Under the pieces are notes generated by a model that saw nothing but the letters and a program-made list of their open reading frames with translations, was not told where the DNA came from and made no database searches. Shown here in pieces: positions 23,365-36,672 of a stretch of DNA of 64,000 nucleotides. The stretch spans positions 1 to 64,000 of the forward strand of contig JAQOOI010000013.1 in assembly GCA_028554645.1 (NCBI GenBank). Reading direction: 5' to 3'. The translations under genes and the position numbers were made by a program. Within the stretch, counting starts at the first letter, position 1. Each line of letters starts with the position of its first letter. Origin of the DNA: Omphalotus guepiniiformis (lineage: Eukaryota > Basidiomycota > Agaricomycetes > Agaricales > Omphalotaceae).

Positions 23365-24291
23365 GGCGTTGTGCACCTATCGAATATGATTAGCAGCCAG
23401 AAGAAATTTCAAAAGAATGCTAAGGCTGAGGCTGAGGCGTGGAAGGTCAACAAGAGGGAACGAAAAGAGACTTTGAAAGAATGACTATTTGGGCAGTATG
23501 GTCAAAAGAGTGCGGAAGGCGGATTGAGAGCAACGCGTCTGTAACGTCTTAAATACGCGCTATTTTGTCACCACCGCACGAGGTATGAATATTTAGGCCA
23601 AATACCACGAATATCACGAAAGGTTGAACGAAAGTCAGCGCACGGTGCAGCAAAACCAAGACATATCCCCGCAGAGATCACGAAAACCTTCAGTCTCACC
23701 CACGACAAGGAAAAGGAAAAGTAAACACATATATTGAAGAAAAGTAGATCACTAACAGAGCTTGATATTTGGCTGAGATATTGTTGAGAGTACACGTAAG
23801 AGGAGAAACAAGTTAATTGAGATGTAGAAAAGTAGGAAGTAAACAGTCGCAAGTCCTTTCGGCAAAGGTCGAACAAATGATGTAATTGGTTCCTTTTTCC
23901 GTCGAAATCTGCTCTCATAGTTATGTCTTCCGCTGGAGTTTCGACCACATTCATGAAGTCAATTTCTGGAAGGCTGAGGAGAAGTCTTGACTACCTATGA
24001 GAGCTCGAGCTTTTCCTACTTACAGTGATTTCCTGTTTACATAGCATACTACTACACAGCTACTACATGTGTATCTCACCTCATTAATAGAAATAAATGA
24101 ACGCTTATCTGACGCCTATACACTGGTTGTCATAGCTGTACCTAATAGGTATTTTATTCACAGCCTGTTGCGGTCTCAAAATTGTATCCCCATTCACCAA
24201 ATTTGTCTTCGTAGACTACACCCTGGAGGCGTCCCTACATTTCTATTCTTTGTCTTAGGACTTCTAGGAAAGCTGGGTCGCTCACTGTCTT
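23365..24291. other. Intergenic between divergent genes
   Basis: This stretch should contain the promoters of the large minus-strand gene and of CCH1. It includes the inverted dispersed repeat copy near 23872-23926. No coding exon is supported. Confidence 0.45.
23872..23926 (-). repeat. Dispersed repeat copy 2 (inverted copy of 2858-2902)
   Basis: The minus strand reads GGAAAAAGGAACCAATTACA and continues with TCATTTGT, as in the copy near 2.87 kb. Confidence 0.5.
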
Positions 24292-27200
24292 ATGGAATCA
24301 CAAGAAGGCTACTTGCAACATAATACCCCTGGTAGCTCTTCGTCTTCAGCCATCGACCTGACAGGGACTCCTGCAGGTATAGCATCTTCGGCACCTCCCT
24401 CACCATCACTCGAGCATTCGGACAGCGTTGCGCGCAAGAGATTGAGCTGGGGACGAGTCGATACAGGGCAGGACCCTTTAGGCCTCGACATAAGTTCATC
24501 TACGCCTTCCACCTCAAATATCGACAGGAATAGATCTCCAGCGGCTTACACGGTCAACGACGATCCTTTTGACACTCCGGCGTATGTCAATCTCTCTTTT
24601 CCTGCTCGGGACGACATTCATTTCAACAACATTCGCGACTACGAGCCTCAACACGACGACGAATACAACCCATATTCCACTTCCCACCCAGGACACTCTA
24701 CCGCTTCGCTGCTCCAGATGGATGGTCAAAGGGAAGATGACGAGGCAGGATTGACTTCGAATATGTCTAGAAGTGCAGTGGATCAGAGATGGAGGATGGC
24801 GGATTACGGAGAGGATGCGGAACGAAGTGCTGGTGCCACTCCTCGCTCAAAGAGGACTGTGAGGTATAGTACGAGTCCTTCACCACTAAAGAAGACCGGC
24901 ACTGCTATCAAGTCTGTCTCAAAGAACCTCCGACGCGTTTCCTTGCGCGTTGTCAATCTGGCGAATACTGGTCTTGAGAACCAGATAAGACTTCCTGATG
25001 ACGAGGACGAGACTGGGCGTAGCAGTGGCAAGCGCGTAGAGGCAGCTGAGGATGATCAGCAACTTCCTGATCTTGGAAAGAGTCTGCCCATTCGCGGTAG
25101 GACCATTTGCTGTCTGGGTCCGGATAGCAAGCTACGACTGATGTTGTATAAAACTCTCGTGTTTCCGTGAGTTCCTGTACACACTTCTGCTTCAGTGCGT
25201 TTCTGACTTTCAGCTAGATGGACTGAGCCGACCATACTTCTTCTCATCATCATCAATGCCGTTATTCTAACCATACAAGCTGCTCGTTCTTTCACACTTC
25301 CCGACGGCGCTGGGGACGGCGATGGTACCCCTCCCATCGTGAAAGGATATTTTCATAGATGGGAAGACTATGTTTTGTTTGCCCTATTTATTATATTTAC
25401 GTGAGTTGACAATCACTTATCATCGTGTCTTGGCTTAGCTGAATGACTGTGTCAGACTTGAAGCTTTCGCTCGAATATGCGTTTCTGGTTTTATTTTCGA
25501 CCCTGAAATCCCCACATCCACATTCTTTACTTCTCCATTTTCGTCCTTTTCGGACATGCCCATGTCCTCCATTGGCCCCTCTTCCTCAACAAATGATCTC
25601 ACACGTCAGGCCTCCATGCATACGACTGACCGCGGAGGTCCACTTTCTCGCGGACTTACTCTTACTCAACGCCTGAACAGGCTCAATCATAATATCAAAC
25701 GTCCCTTTGCTCTACCTACCTCCGTCCAGACATCGACAGAAGTGCAGTCTGGCCCGTCGCTTTCGAATGTCTCACTTCCTTCCAATAGGATCACCGAAAA
25801 GATCAAGCATACGGTGCAAGCTTCGCATAACGTCATCCGAGAGCCTGCACATCCGACATTTCTATCTAATGTTTTGCGTACGGACAGGAAAGATCCCGGA
25901 GAGGTACTCTCCCTACCTTTCAAATTGAGCGTGTCACAGGCGAATGAGAAGACGACGAGGAATGTGCCGTATCTCAGACAGAGCTGGGGCCGTATCGACT
26001 TTGTTGCGATTGTAAGCTTCTGGATTTGCTTCGTTCTCGCAAGTCTGGGGTTGGAGAGGGGCACGAGCCACATTGGTATCTTCAGAGCTCTGAGCGTCAT
26101 GAGGACGGCCAGATTACTCACAATCACATCTGGTACCACGGTGCGTTTACTGCTTGACCTTGAAGTAGCTATTTTCATCTGACTCTTTTCATGCAGACAA
26201 TCATGCACTCTTTGAAGACTGCGCGCCCCTTGTTGGCAAGCGTTGCTTACTTCGTACTCTTTGCTATGATACTGTTTTCGTACGTTGTGTTTCACCTTCT
26301 TAGTCATGACCATACTTTATTGATTGCTTCTGCCAAAGGATCATCGGTATTCAATCCTTCAAGGGCTCGCTACGCCGAGCTTGTTACCTCAATCCTGTCA
26401 ACGGAGAACCTGAAACCCCGATTGATGGTTATAATTGTGGAGGCTATATCGACCCCAACACACTTGAAACCCAGGCTTATCTCTTGCCCGACGGTAGTCC
26501 TTCGGACTCGTCCGCGAAGGGGTATATCTGCCCTTTGGGTCAAGTATGCAGGGTGCGTCAAGGTCTTCGTTTCAAACATCCACAGAGTCATTGACAATGA
26601 AAAATCTATCTTACAGGAAAGTGAGAACCCTTACAATAATGTTGAGAGCTTCGATACAATCTATTATGCTGCTCTGCAAGTCGTTATTGTGGCAACTGCT
26701 AATGGCGTGAGTGTCAATAATCTGTGTCTGTCGCTCTCTCTGGTGGCTAATTTACTTCTTCAGTGGTCTCCGCTAATGTACAGTATCATCCAATCCGAGT
26801 TCTTCATTTCATCCGTGTTCTTCATTATATGTGTCATTGTCCTCAACTTCTGGTTGATCAACCTATTCGTCGCGGTCATCACAAACACATTTTCTGCAAT
26901 CAGGTCTGAGACGCAAAAGAGCGCTTTTGGTGCTGCTGCGTAAGTTTTAAGTCTTTTCATGACCATGGACAACTGAACAAGTAATGTTCATTTTCCACAG
27001 AATGCCAGTAGTTATTGATGAGCAAGACGATGGATGGTCCGCAGTCGATGGGCGTAGACCTACCAGGCCAAATATAGCAAAGGCCATCTATGAATACACC
27101 AGATGGTGTTGGGTTCTCCTTGCGCTAGCTTCTCTTGTTCTGCAGGCTACTCGCTCAGCGCAAGTCACGGATTTACACGAGCAAGTCATGTACTATGGCG

Positions 27201-30200
27201 AACTAGGCATCACTCTTGCTTTTGACCTGGAGATTCTCATCAGAGTTTTGGCAGCTTTACCTGATTGGAGGAACTTCTTTGCACATGGAAACAACTGGTT
27301 GGATACGATACTCGCAATAGGATCTTCTATCATTCAGATTCCTGCCATACACAACTCAACGATATATGCGTGGTTCACTATTTTCCCGCTTGCCCGGTTT
27401 TACAGAGTCATTCTTGAAGTTCCCAGGATGAAGCCCCTTCTGGTAAGAATATTTGTCAGTCTATAACGCAGCTTGGAACTAATTCGCCGTTTTGCAATGA
27501 TACGCAGCTGGCGGTGTTCGGGAATATGTATGGTCTGGCAAACATGTCGTTGTTCCTGTTCTTAGTGAACTTTATTGCAGCTCTGGTTTCTGTGCAGCTT
27601 CTGCGCGGTGACATGAGCTCGCAAGATAACATGAATTTCGGACAGATCTACAATGCCTTCCTGGCAGTGTACCAGATCTTCTCCTCCGAGAACTGGACAG
27701 ATATTCTATACGATTCTGCAACGGCGGAGATTCAATTGGGTCAGACTGTGATTGTTGTTCTTTTTATCTGCGTTTGGATGCTGTTTGCCAACTGTAAGCA
27801 ATTCCTTTCGTTAGACTTTTTGCACCACCCACTGAATTATTGGTAATTAGTCATTGTGCTTCAAATGTTCATTGCGGTTATCAATGAGAATTTCGATGTC
27901 GCGGAAGAACAGAAAAAGAGCAAGCAGGCCTCTCATTATTGGGCATCACATCAAGTTCAAGCTGGGAAGTCGACTTGGATGCGACGACTAAATCCTTATC
28001 GCTGGTATACGGCCAACCCTGTCAAAGTCAAAGTAGAGAATCTGCCCTCGAACTTGGTGCTTCCAATGCAGAAAGCATTGGTTCAGGAGTACAATGTATC
28101 TTCAGTCCCAGTAAATAGTGCTGTTGATGTGAGTGCATCGTATCTGTCGTCCAACTTCTGCTGCTAATCGAGCTCTTAGGATCGAGCAACTGCTGGAACT
28201 CCCACAACTCGTCACGGCGCCCGTCATTATACCACAAAGTCGCTTTCAGCGTTACAAAAGCTGTTTGCCGGTGACGATAAGACAAACGATGTTCCGCTAG
28301 CAACCTTGAAGCATACACGAAGTGAAACTCTGGGTGCTCTTGGAGATGAGGAGACCGAGCGTCAGCTGTGCGTTAATTTCGCTTCGTCTCACAGCTTTTG
28401 TCTGTTTATCTGATAGCACATCTAGAGAGCTTCTTGCGTCGGTCAATCCGGAGACAATGACTTCGGACGACATCAATGATGCCCTTTATGAACGACGAAT
28501 GCAAAAGGCGGATTTTATTCGTGATCGTCCCACCTATGACAAGACGTTCTGGATATTTTCTCAAAATAATCGAGTGCGAAAACTCTGCCAGAAAGTTGTC
28601 CAGCCTGCACACGGAGAACGAATTTTCGGAACTCCCCCGTCACATCTGGCACTACCTGTGTTCCAGGTGTTCATCTTTCTGGCCGTCATAGGTGGGATCG
28701 TGACTGAGGTGATTGCCACTCCAGTCTATCGCCGCAATTATTTCAACGAGTTTGGTCGTACTCGTGCGGCCTGGTTTGACATTGCAGAAGCAACGTTTAG
28801 TCTCGTGCTTGTGGTCGAGTTTTTCATCAAGATTGCCGCAGACGGATTCTCGTTCACTCCGAATGCATACATCAGGAGCATATGGAACGTGATTGACTTT
28901 GTTATCCTGATTGGAATCCTGGTCAACGTTGTAACGGGCCTCATCTTCATCGGCGGTCTAAGTCGTCTCACTCGCTCATTGAAGGCGCTCCGAGCTCTTC
29001 GGCTCATAACGCTCTTTGATCGTATGCGAAGCTCTTTTCAGTCTCTCATTATCTCCGGTGCCAGTCGTATACTGGATGCAGCTCTTCTTGCCATATTGTA
29101 TATGATTCCATACGCAGTATGGGGGTTGAACATTTTCGCTGGCATGATGAACGAGTGCAATGATACAAATGTACAAGGCGTCAGGGACTGCATCAACGAG
29201 TACGACAATACAGTCTATGGAACTGCATTCGGTTTTCCCGTACCCCGCGTTTGGCATAATCCAAATCCTTCTACAGTGTTCTCCTTCGACAGCTTCCGCT
29301 CCTCACTACTCATCTTGTTCGAGATTGTATCACTAGAGGGGTGGATAGATGTCATGAATATCGCTACCAGCATCACGGGACCTGGACAGCAGCCTCAGAC
29401 TAATGCTTCACAGTGGAATGCTATCTTCTTTCTGATATATAATCTGCTTGGTGGTGTCGTGATTTTGACGCTATTCGTCAGGTAGGCTACTGCGACTAGT
29501 ACTTATATGCAACGCGCTGACACTGGGTTTGCAGTATCATCATTGGAAATTTCAGTGCAAGAACAGGAACCGCTCTCCTCACACAACCTCAACGAGAGTG
29601 GATCAATTTACAGAAACTGTTCAACCGTCAAAGGCCGTCCAAGAGGCCGCAGCATCGGCCTACTGGAATGCTACGTAGTTGGTGTTTTGATCGAGCAGTT
29701 CACAAACATGGCTGGTGGTCCAGAGGGATGAGTTTCTTGTTTGTCCTGCACGTTATCATATTAATGTATGTTTTTCTGAAACTCGTTCTTCCTCTAAAAA
29801 CTAACACTTTGTTAATGACCCAGACCTATTCTTCTAACAATATCACTGAAAGTCTACGCAGTGAGTTTAGCAGATTCTTTCTCACGAAAAGTGAGTTTGA
29901 CCCCATAGTCTAGACGATTTCTTCCTTGTCATTACGCTGGTGTACATTGTCGACGTCAGCGTGCGCTTCACCGGCTTAGGGTGGACCAGTTTCCGCGCTA
30001 ATGGATGGAACCTCTTCGACGTCATAGTGACTGTCGGAAGCTTTACAACAACATTTATTGCTCGTTTTGGGAACAGCGGCTTCGCAGGGCAACAGCTACA
30101 GAAGTTTTTTCTTGTGCTCATGGCATTCAAACTTGTTCAACGGACAAATAGTCTCAATAAATTATTCAAGACCGCCGTGTATGTATTCTCTCACCTCGTA

Positions 30201-32011
30201 ACCGTTCGCCATTCAACGTGCTTTCAGTGCGAGCCTGCCGTCAATATTGAGCCTACTGCTGCTGTGGCTTATCCTCTTCATTTTCTTCGCCATACTCTAC
30301 GTTGAGGTATTCGGATTGACGAAGTGGCAATCCGGAGAGTCAAGGGATCAAAACTATTCCTCCATTGCGAATGCTCTGGTAATGCTCGCTTTCATGAGTA
30401 CGGGGTGGGTTAATTATTGTGATACATTCCATGCTCTCTATTCATTTCGAATCTAGCGAGGGATGGAACCAATATATGCATGACTAGTGAGTGCCATTCT
30501 TCTGCCTGGTATCAGATGGTCTCAACTACGCCGCAGCGCCCTTGTGTATCCCCAGTGTACAAACTCCTCTATTTCTGATCAAGATTCTGATTGTGGTAGT
30601 ATTGGATGGGCTTTTACACTTTTCATTGCCTGGAACCTTCTGAGCATGGTGAGCCTCTGCTCTGAGAGTTGTGTTTTATGCTCACCGAGACCATTTGCAG
30701 TACATCTTTGTGAATTTATTCACTGGTGGGCGATGATAATCTCCTGGATATCTGTTCTTTTGTTAAGATTATTCTCACTGGTGTTGTCGTCGACAGTTTT
30801 TCGTATGTCTTTCAATCATCAGGAGGGTCAAAAGCTATCACTCGAGAACAAATGCGTGCTTTCAAGAAGGTCTGGGCGGAGTTTGCAAACCCGAAAACAG
30901 GCTATCTGGAAAAACCGCAATTTGTTCCCTTCTTTGGGGTAAGCGCCTTCCATCAACAGTAGACATGCTTTTACTCATATTTCCGGCAGAGGTTGAGTGG
31001 TGTTTTCGAAGTGAGGATATATCCAGTACATTATAGCATCCCCAACATCCTGGCGACCTCAATGCAATCTGCTGAAACCTGGCCGTCTCGAGTTGTCGAA
31101 GGTATTGACCTGAATAAGCTCAACAAGGTCCTGGATGGGATCGATTATGTCAGTATCAGGAAACGGAGGGCAATATACAGTCGTTTGTATCATGAAGCCA
31201 CCATTACACATCAACAAGGCCGAGGAATTTCGTTCACGGATATGCTTTTACTTCTCGCACATCACAAGCTCATCGTCGATCATGATGCTCTCATGTGCGT
31301 ATCAATCCTTTTAAATGAAGATTAATTATTGAAACTTCGAACATCCTACGAGATCTTGTCGTACGGACAGAGACAAACAAGCTCGTCACTGATTTGGTCA
31401 ATCTGGACCGCGTACACTCTTTACTCAAAACGATATCCCATCGACGGAGGTTCTTAGCGCACCTGGAGCGAAAGCGGGCTGCAAGATATGATTTAACACA
31501 AGGTAATAAAATTTTGTCTCAATATCACCTGGTGCTGAGAAGAACTGGACATCTAGATATGGACATACCTGCGATTATTGTAGATACAATGCCCGAGACA
31601 CCTCCTCAGTCAACGCGTGACATATCTTCCGCTGGATATGATAGTTCACCGAACTCGCCAACTCCAGACAGGAGATTCCACTCCCCACATGTCTCGTTCT
31701 CGTTTGAACGGGGCCATGGTGCAGGCTTACAGAGAAGCAGCAGACGAACTAGCGAACTCAGCATGCTCTCTACCGATCTTGGATACAGATACCCGTAAGT
31801 CATTTAATGAGAACTTTGCCAATTTATCTCATCACTACTCTGTTTAGACGAGATTCGATGTCTGAGGACGATCCTCAACTGGTACTTTCATCAATGCAGA
31901 ATTCTATATGGGGAGGTAAGCTACTCGCACATTGGGAATCCACCATGTTGTTAACTCGTATGCCAATCAGATTTAATGTCTGAAGCTGTAGAGGAAGAGG
32001 AGAAAAGATGA
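24292..32011 (+). CDS. CCH1: Voltage-gated calcium channel alpha subunit Cch1
   Basis: Cch1 is the fungal plasma-membrane calcium channel. With Mid1 it mediates high-affinity Ca2+ uptake under store depletion, stress and mating. The gene starts [11 protein letters not shown] at 24292 with a long Ser/Pro-rich cytosolic N-terminus. Four six-helix channel repeats follow, roughly at 25210-26940, 27000-27920, 28600-29600 and 29700-30780. Pore loops read TANGWSP, SSENWTD, SLEGWID and TGEGWNQ. Voltage-sensor arginines are visible in repeat III ([20 protein letters not shown]). An EF-hand-like segment follows repeat IV (about 30840-31000), then a Ser-rich tail ending EAVEEEEKR at TGA 32009-32011. Many short introns interrupt it. 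No lesion was found in the parts I spliced, and the family is certain. Confidence 0.9.
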
Positions 32012-32171
32012 CGTGGACTTGTTGTATGTTATTATCGGACTTAGTACTGGATAGTTTTAGATTCACACATGTACATTATAACTGACATTCACACCTTCGT
32101 TTTTGGCATATGTGTTAGGAGGTAGATCATAGCAATGCAATAATACTGACATGGTAATCTACGTAAAGAAA

Positions 32172-35100
32172 TCAACGTCCTTGCAGTCTGCGAGGGCGCC
32201 AGACGCCCTTCTTCTCTGGCACCTTCTGGAAACCATCATCGTCGTTCTGAGGCTCATCTTTTGGAAGAGCGGAAGGAGTAGGAGCTGGGGAGGCCGCTCC
32301 ACCGCCCGATGCTTGTTTCGCCTCCTCTCTAGCTCTCCAGCCTCCACCTCCACCCAACGCACCGGGTCGGTATTTGCCTACAGCAGGGCTCGGGCTCTCC
32401 GCGCGAGGTGGAGTTGCAGCGGGCACAGCACGAGTAGGAGTGGAGGGAATAGAGGGAGTGCTACGGCGCCATGCACTGTCTCCTCCTGTGGATCTGAGAG
32501 AACCAACATTGCCAGCAGCCGGAGCAGGCGCCTTTCTCTCTAGAGCACGTTGTCGGCGGCGCTCCTCTGCCTCCTCCTCTCGTTGAGCTTGTAGACGGGC
32601 CTGCTCAGCTGCTGCTGCACGTTCTGCCTCGCGTTCCCTGCGCATAGCAGCAGCTTTCTCTTCGGCTTCGCGCTTGGAAGCCTCTGCAGCTGCAGCGGCC
32701 GCCTCCTCCTCGGCGCGAAGTCGTTCTTCTTCGGCAAGACGCTCTGAAGTGCTATCAGCGTAATGGCCAGACGAAGAACAATAGATATACATACCGGCTT
32801 CGAACCTGGCATCCTCCTCCTCTTGCTCCCTACGTATGCGTTCTTCTTCTTCCTGTCGCTTCCTTTCCTCTTCTTTAGCGGCAAGGAAAGTCTTTCTCCT
32901 CTTGTTCTTCTCTTCCTCAATCTTGCGTTGTGCGATCTCCCGCTGTTTGGCGAACTCTTCGCCTTTTCTTGAGATAAGAGCGTCCTTTCTTGCTTTGTAA
33001 TCGTCCAGCATACGGGAAAGTCGTGTCTTCGTGGCGACGTCTTCTTGGTGAGCTTTCTTGGCCGCTTCCTTACGAGCAAGCTGGACAGCATTGAATGTTT
33101 CGCGATCAATTGCTTGTTGACGTTCATAATCGGTTGCAACAAGAGGGCGCTCCTCCTTACGGAAAGCTCGCTCAAGATGGTCAACTCGTTTACCCACGAC
33201 CCGGAGACGGTGAGACATCTCTTTCTTTTCCTTCTCAAGTTGTTGCACTTGCAGACTGATCAGATCCGTGGTGTCAAAGTTCTCCATCTTCTCCATACGC
33301 TTGAGAACATAATACGATGAGCCTTAACAATGTAAGGAAAACGGCAAAACAAATTTACGCTCAAGATCGTCAGATTTGATGACACCAGTCTCCAGAAGAT
33401 TTTGCGCGTATTTCTTAGCTTCAGCAATCCGAATGTTCTCCCTCTCCCTCTTGTTTCTTTCAATCTCCTTTGCTCTCATCTCCTCCCTAACCCTTTTAGC
33501 TTCTTCCTCCTTCTCCCGTCGGCTTTGCTCGGCTTTCCGACTAGTCTCTTCCTTCTCTTTGCGCACACTAAGTTCACTGAGCAGCTCCCTTCTACGGGCA
33601 ACCAAAGCACGACGCAATGCCAAAGCCTTCCGTTCGCCCTCGACCGCTGCTACAAGTGTAGCAAACTTAGCCTGCTTCTCTTCTTCCGACACAGGCTGTT
33701 TCTTGTTCGGAGAATCAAGAACTTCCAGCGAATTGTGCAGGCAAAGAGCAACCTTGCTCAACCTTGTGCGTACCAAATCTGCCATAGTGAGTTGAACAAC
33801 TCCGTCTCTCGAGCTGCTGCTCGAAGAGAAAGAATCGTCATGCGAGCTAGAGAAAGGCTCGTCGAGGAAAAGAAGGCAGCCCTCGAGATGGTCTACGCGG
33901 ACATTGAGTTCTCCGCGTCGGGCACAGCCCATGACATATGCCTCAACCTGCTCGTTATCGTAGGCTCCCTCGACACCCGCATCGCGAAGGGGTGCTATGA
34001 GAGACAGCAGATTGCTGATTTTGATGGAAGAGTAAATTTGAGAAAGATGAGAAAGGAGACGAGAGAGGAGAGCTTGGTGAAGAAGGGGAAGGTAAGGTGC
34101 GTACGAAGGGTCTGAGGAAGAGGAAAGAGCCTGAAGGAGGGGAGCGATAGATGAGCATAGAGTCAAAGGATCAAAGGTGACTTCAAGAATATCATAGAGG
34201 GCTTTGACAGAAGGAGGCGATAATTTAAGGACATCGCGAGACAGAGCGTCCTTGAGCAAGCCCGAACGAGTGGGAATTTTGGTTAACCCGAGGAGCGAAG
34301 TCAATCGACCGATCCTCCCTTTGGCTTCTTCGGGTTCCTCGGTATTCAAACCAACCGGAACTGCTAGAGCACTAACGAGAACCTGCCCAGCAAGTTTGCT
34401 CAGCTCCTCCTCCGACTTGCCACCAATACTCGTTACAATAGCATAATACCGCCCCCAAGCAGCAGCATGATAAAGAGCGTTGCCGCTCATCAAGAAGATC
34501 TTGGTGAGCTTCTCGTAATAGTTTGCCATCATAGCAGGTCGTGGAGCCTTCTTGGCCATCGTCAATAAGTTATGGACATCCTCTACGGAGCGGAAAGCTT
34601 CTTGCCAAAGCTCGAGCTCTACCGAGGTATTGAGCTGTGCAAAACGGGTGTCAAGATGGTGCTGAAGAGTATCTGGGTCGGAAAGATTTATCGAGTGAGG
34701 CTGATGAGAGTATTTCGCGACGTTGGAAAGATGTAGACGCAATGTTTCGCACAACCGACGGAATTCCACTTTCCGTTGATGCTTGAGGCAAAATTTAAAC
34801 GCTTGTTGCGCGATTTGCTGTCCAGAACGAATTTTTTGTAAGCATGTAATTACAAATGAATTACTGCATTTTTCATACCTGATAGATGGCCTCCAGCCGA
34901 GCGTTGTTCTTCAATGTCTCCAAGGAAGTCCGGTAACTCTCCCAAAGGAACTTCAGCCATGGCGTGACGAGAGCCCTATCTGTTCTATCCTTGCTTTGAT
35001 CACCGCTGACCGCACCGAGTAAAATGCTTTCAGGAGTCTCGCTGGCTTCGAGATCGTCCACATCAACAGCAACTTTCACCGCAGCCTTCTCCTGCGCCTC

Positions 35101-35406
35101 CCGCACCTTGGCATCCGCTAGCTGAACAAAGCGAGTAATAACAGTCTCAATGCTTTGCACGCTCGTATTCTGAGCGATGTTTTTGTACTGCATCAGCCCT
35201 TCCTTGGCAGTCCTACCCTTGCGCATCTCGACACAAAGTTCGATGAACCGGTTCATAATTGGTTCCAAAGACGCCAAAGGTGTTGAGCGAAATCGTTTTG
35301 AGGAAAACATCTCCGTCAATGACTGGAGTGCTGCGTGTGTCTGCCCAACGGAAACAAGGCCTTCGGCCTGCTTTAGTACTGTCTCTGGCTTGGAGTATGG
35401 CGCCAT
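32172..35406 (-). CDS. TIF32: Translation initiation factor eIF3 subunit a (Tif32)
   Basis: eIF3a is the scaffold subunit of eIF3; it binds the 40S ribosome and promotes scanning. The start is [20 protein letters not shown] at 35406. The helical PCI-containing N-terminal half includes [16 protein letters not shown] and [20 protein letters not shown]. The C-terminal half is a very long charged coiled coil (about 450 residues rich in [16 protein letters not shown] text) and ends in a Pro/Gly-rich, basic tail ([11 protein letters not shown]). Introns at 34818-34878, 33323-33358 (only 36 nt) and 32744-32794 give 1028 residues in frame. The last intron is 51 nt with no stop, so its retention would add 17 residues. 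Assignment is secure. Confidence 0.92.
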
Positions 35407-35880
35407 GATGGGCTCTGTAGATAACTCGATTAGTGAACATTCGGAACAAAGGGCATGCAGTATCTCTTACAGTTTTAATAGTGCGGGTAGAGTCGCTGCC
35501 CGACGTGTACTGACGCAAAAAATTAAGTTTGTGCTGACTAAGCGAATTCGCTTCCGCACTTCAGACTAACAAGCACGAGACAACAAAGTTTTGACAGGAT
35601 TGGACTCAGTTTGGAAAGTACTGATGAACAGACTGTGATTTGTTTGAAAAGTAAAGGCCTTAAATTCCTGATAATACGCTACGTTGGTTCCTATACTCGA
35701 ACTCTTATCCGAGGAGTCAAGCAAAATGATGGTAGCTGGATGATGAGGCGCTGGGACGACGGCTATGGCTAGTAGATATTCTCTGTTCGCTTGGGAATGC
35801 GGGCCAGAGGAGGCATAATACAACTGAACGAAAGGATACAGAGAGATTGTACAAATATAAGACCACAGGCTCCCACAACG
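35407..35880. other. Short intergenic region
   Basis: Contains the eIF3a 5' leader and the 3' region of the secreted-protein gene. A minus-strand open frame at 35566-35823 has no recognised motif and no clear exon partner. Confidence 0.4.
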
Positions 35881-36672
35881 TCAAGGAGCCTTGAATATCA
35901 CCGTACGTCCATTCTTCTTGTCATCATGCGGATCTTTATGATCATCCGACTCGACGCTTCCTGAGTAAGCCCACTGTCGAGAAGGAAGAAGTTCTATTAG
36001 TATTGAGCTTCACGAGAAGGCGGGAGCTTACATTGATGTATGATCCATCCCCGAGAAGATGGAACGTCCCAGCCTTGAATTTGTAAATTTCATAACTGTG
36101 AAGGTGCAGAGAAATGCGCTTCAGGTAAGTCCCGTCAAGTCCTGCTTAACGAAAAGTACAGACCCAATCGTTCCGCCAATTTTAACATCGAGCTCGTGGT
36201 GTTGATGAGTCCAGTCTACTCCCTGCTTGCCTGCGAATTGATATGTGTGCTTGGTATGGCACGCGATAAAATTGAATTTATTGTTTCTTTTGTGCAACTC
36301 TGTAACAAGATTATTTGTATATTCGCCGCGTTTCTAACAGAAGTTGCTCTCGATGAGATTAAGACAGAGAGATGAGAGGCGTTGACCCACCAGTTTATCT
36401 TGGGCAATACCGTTCTCGATAAAGCTGATAATACTTGTAATTGCGGAAGCCAATTCTTCGCCGGCAGAGGATCCAGCAGAGAATCCGGCGCGCGCCTCGA
36501 TTGAACCTGGTGCAGGTACAGATTCTGTAGATAATCCGCGCTCCTCGATTGAAGCCGGTGCAGGTACATATTCTGCAGATAATCCGCGCTCCTCGATTGA
36601 AGCTGGTGCAGCCATTACGGTAGGGACTATCACAGTCGATAAAACAAGCAGGCTATGAAAGAGGATTCTCAT
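35881..36672 (-). CDS. Small secreted protein with N-terminal repeats
   Basis: Exons 36672-36391, 36333-36164, 36095-36032 and 35973-35881 join to 202 residues. The start MRILFHSLLVLSTVIVPTVM with an Ala site after it is a clear signal peptide. Three imperfect copies of APASIEERGLS follow (residues about 22-62) and look like a proregion. The mature part has AITSIISFIENGIAQ, TELHKRNNKFNFIACHTKH, GKQGVDWTHQHHELDVKIGG, YEIYKFKAGTFHLLGDGSY and INWAYSG. This later part resembles a domain found in small secreted fungal proteins (the one I recall as DUF7888), though I cannot check the number. It is predicted to be exported. Role unknown; an effector or fruiting-related function is possible. Confidence 0.65.

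Noticed and set aside
23365..23376. Extension of the large minus-strand gene to 23376
   Set aside because: The codon is GTG. The first in-frame ATG is at 23364.
33402..34115. Plus-strand gene opposite eIF3a
   Set aside because: It is the antisense shadow of the conserved eIF3a coding exon and shows no family motif.
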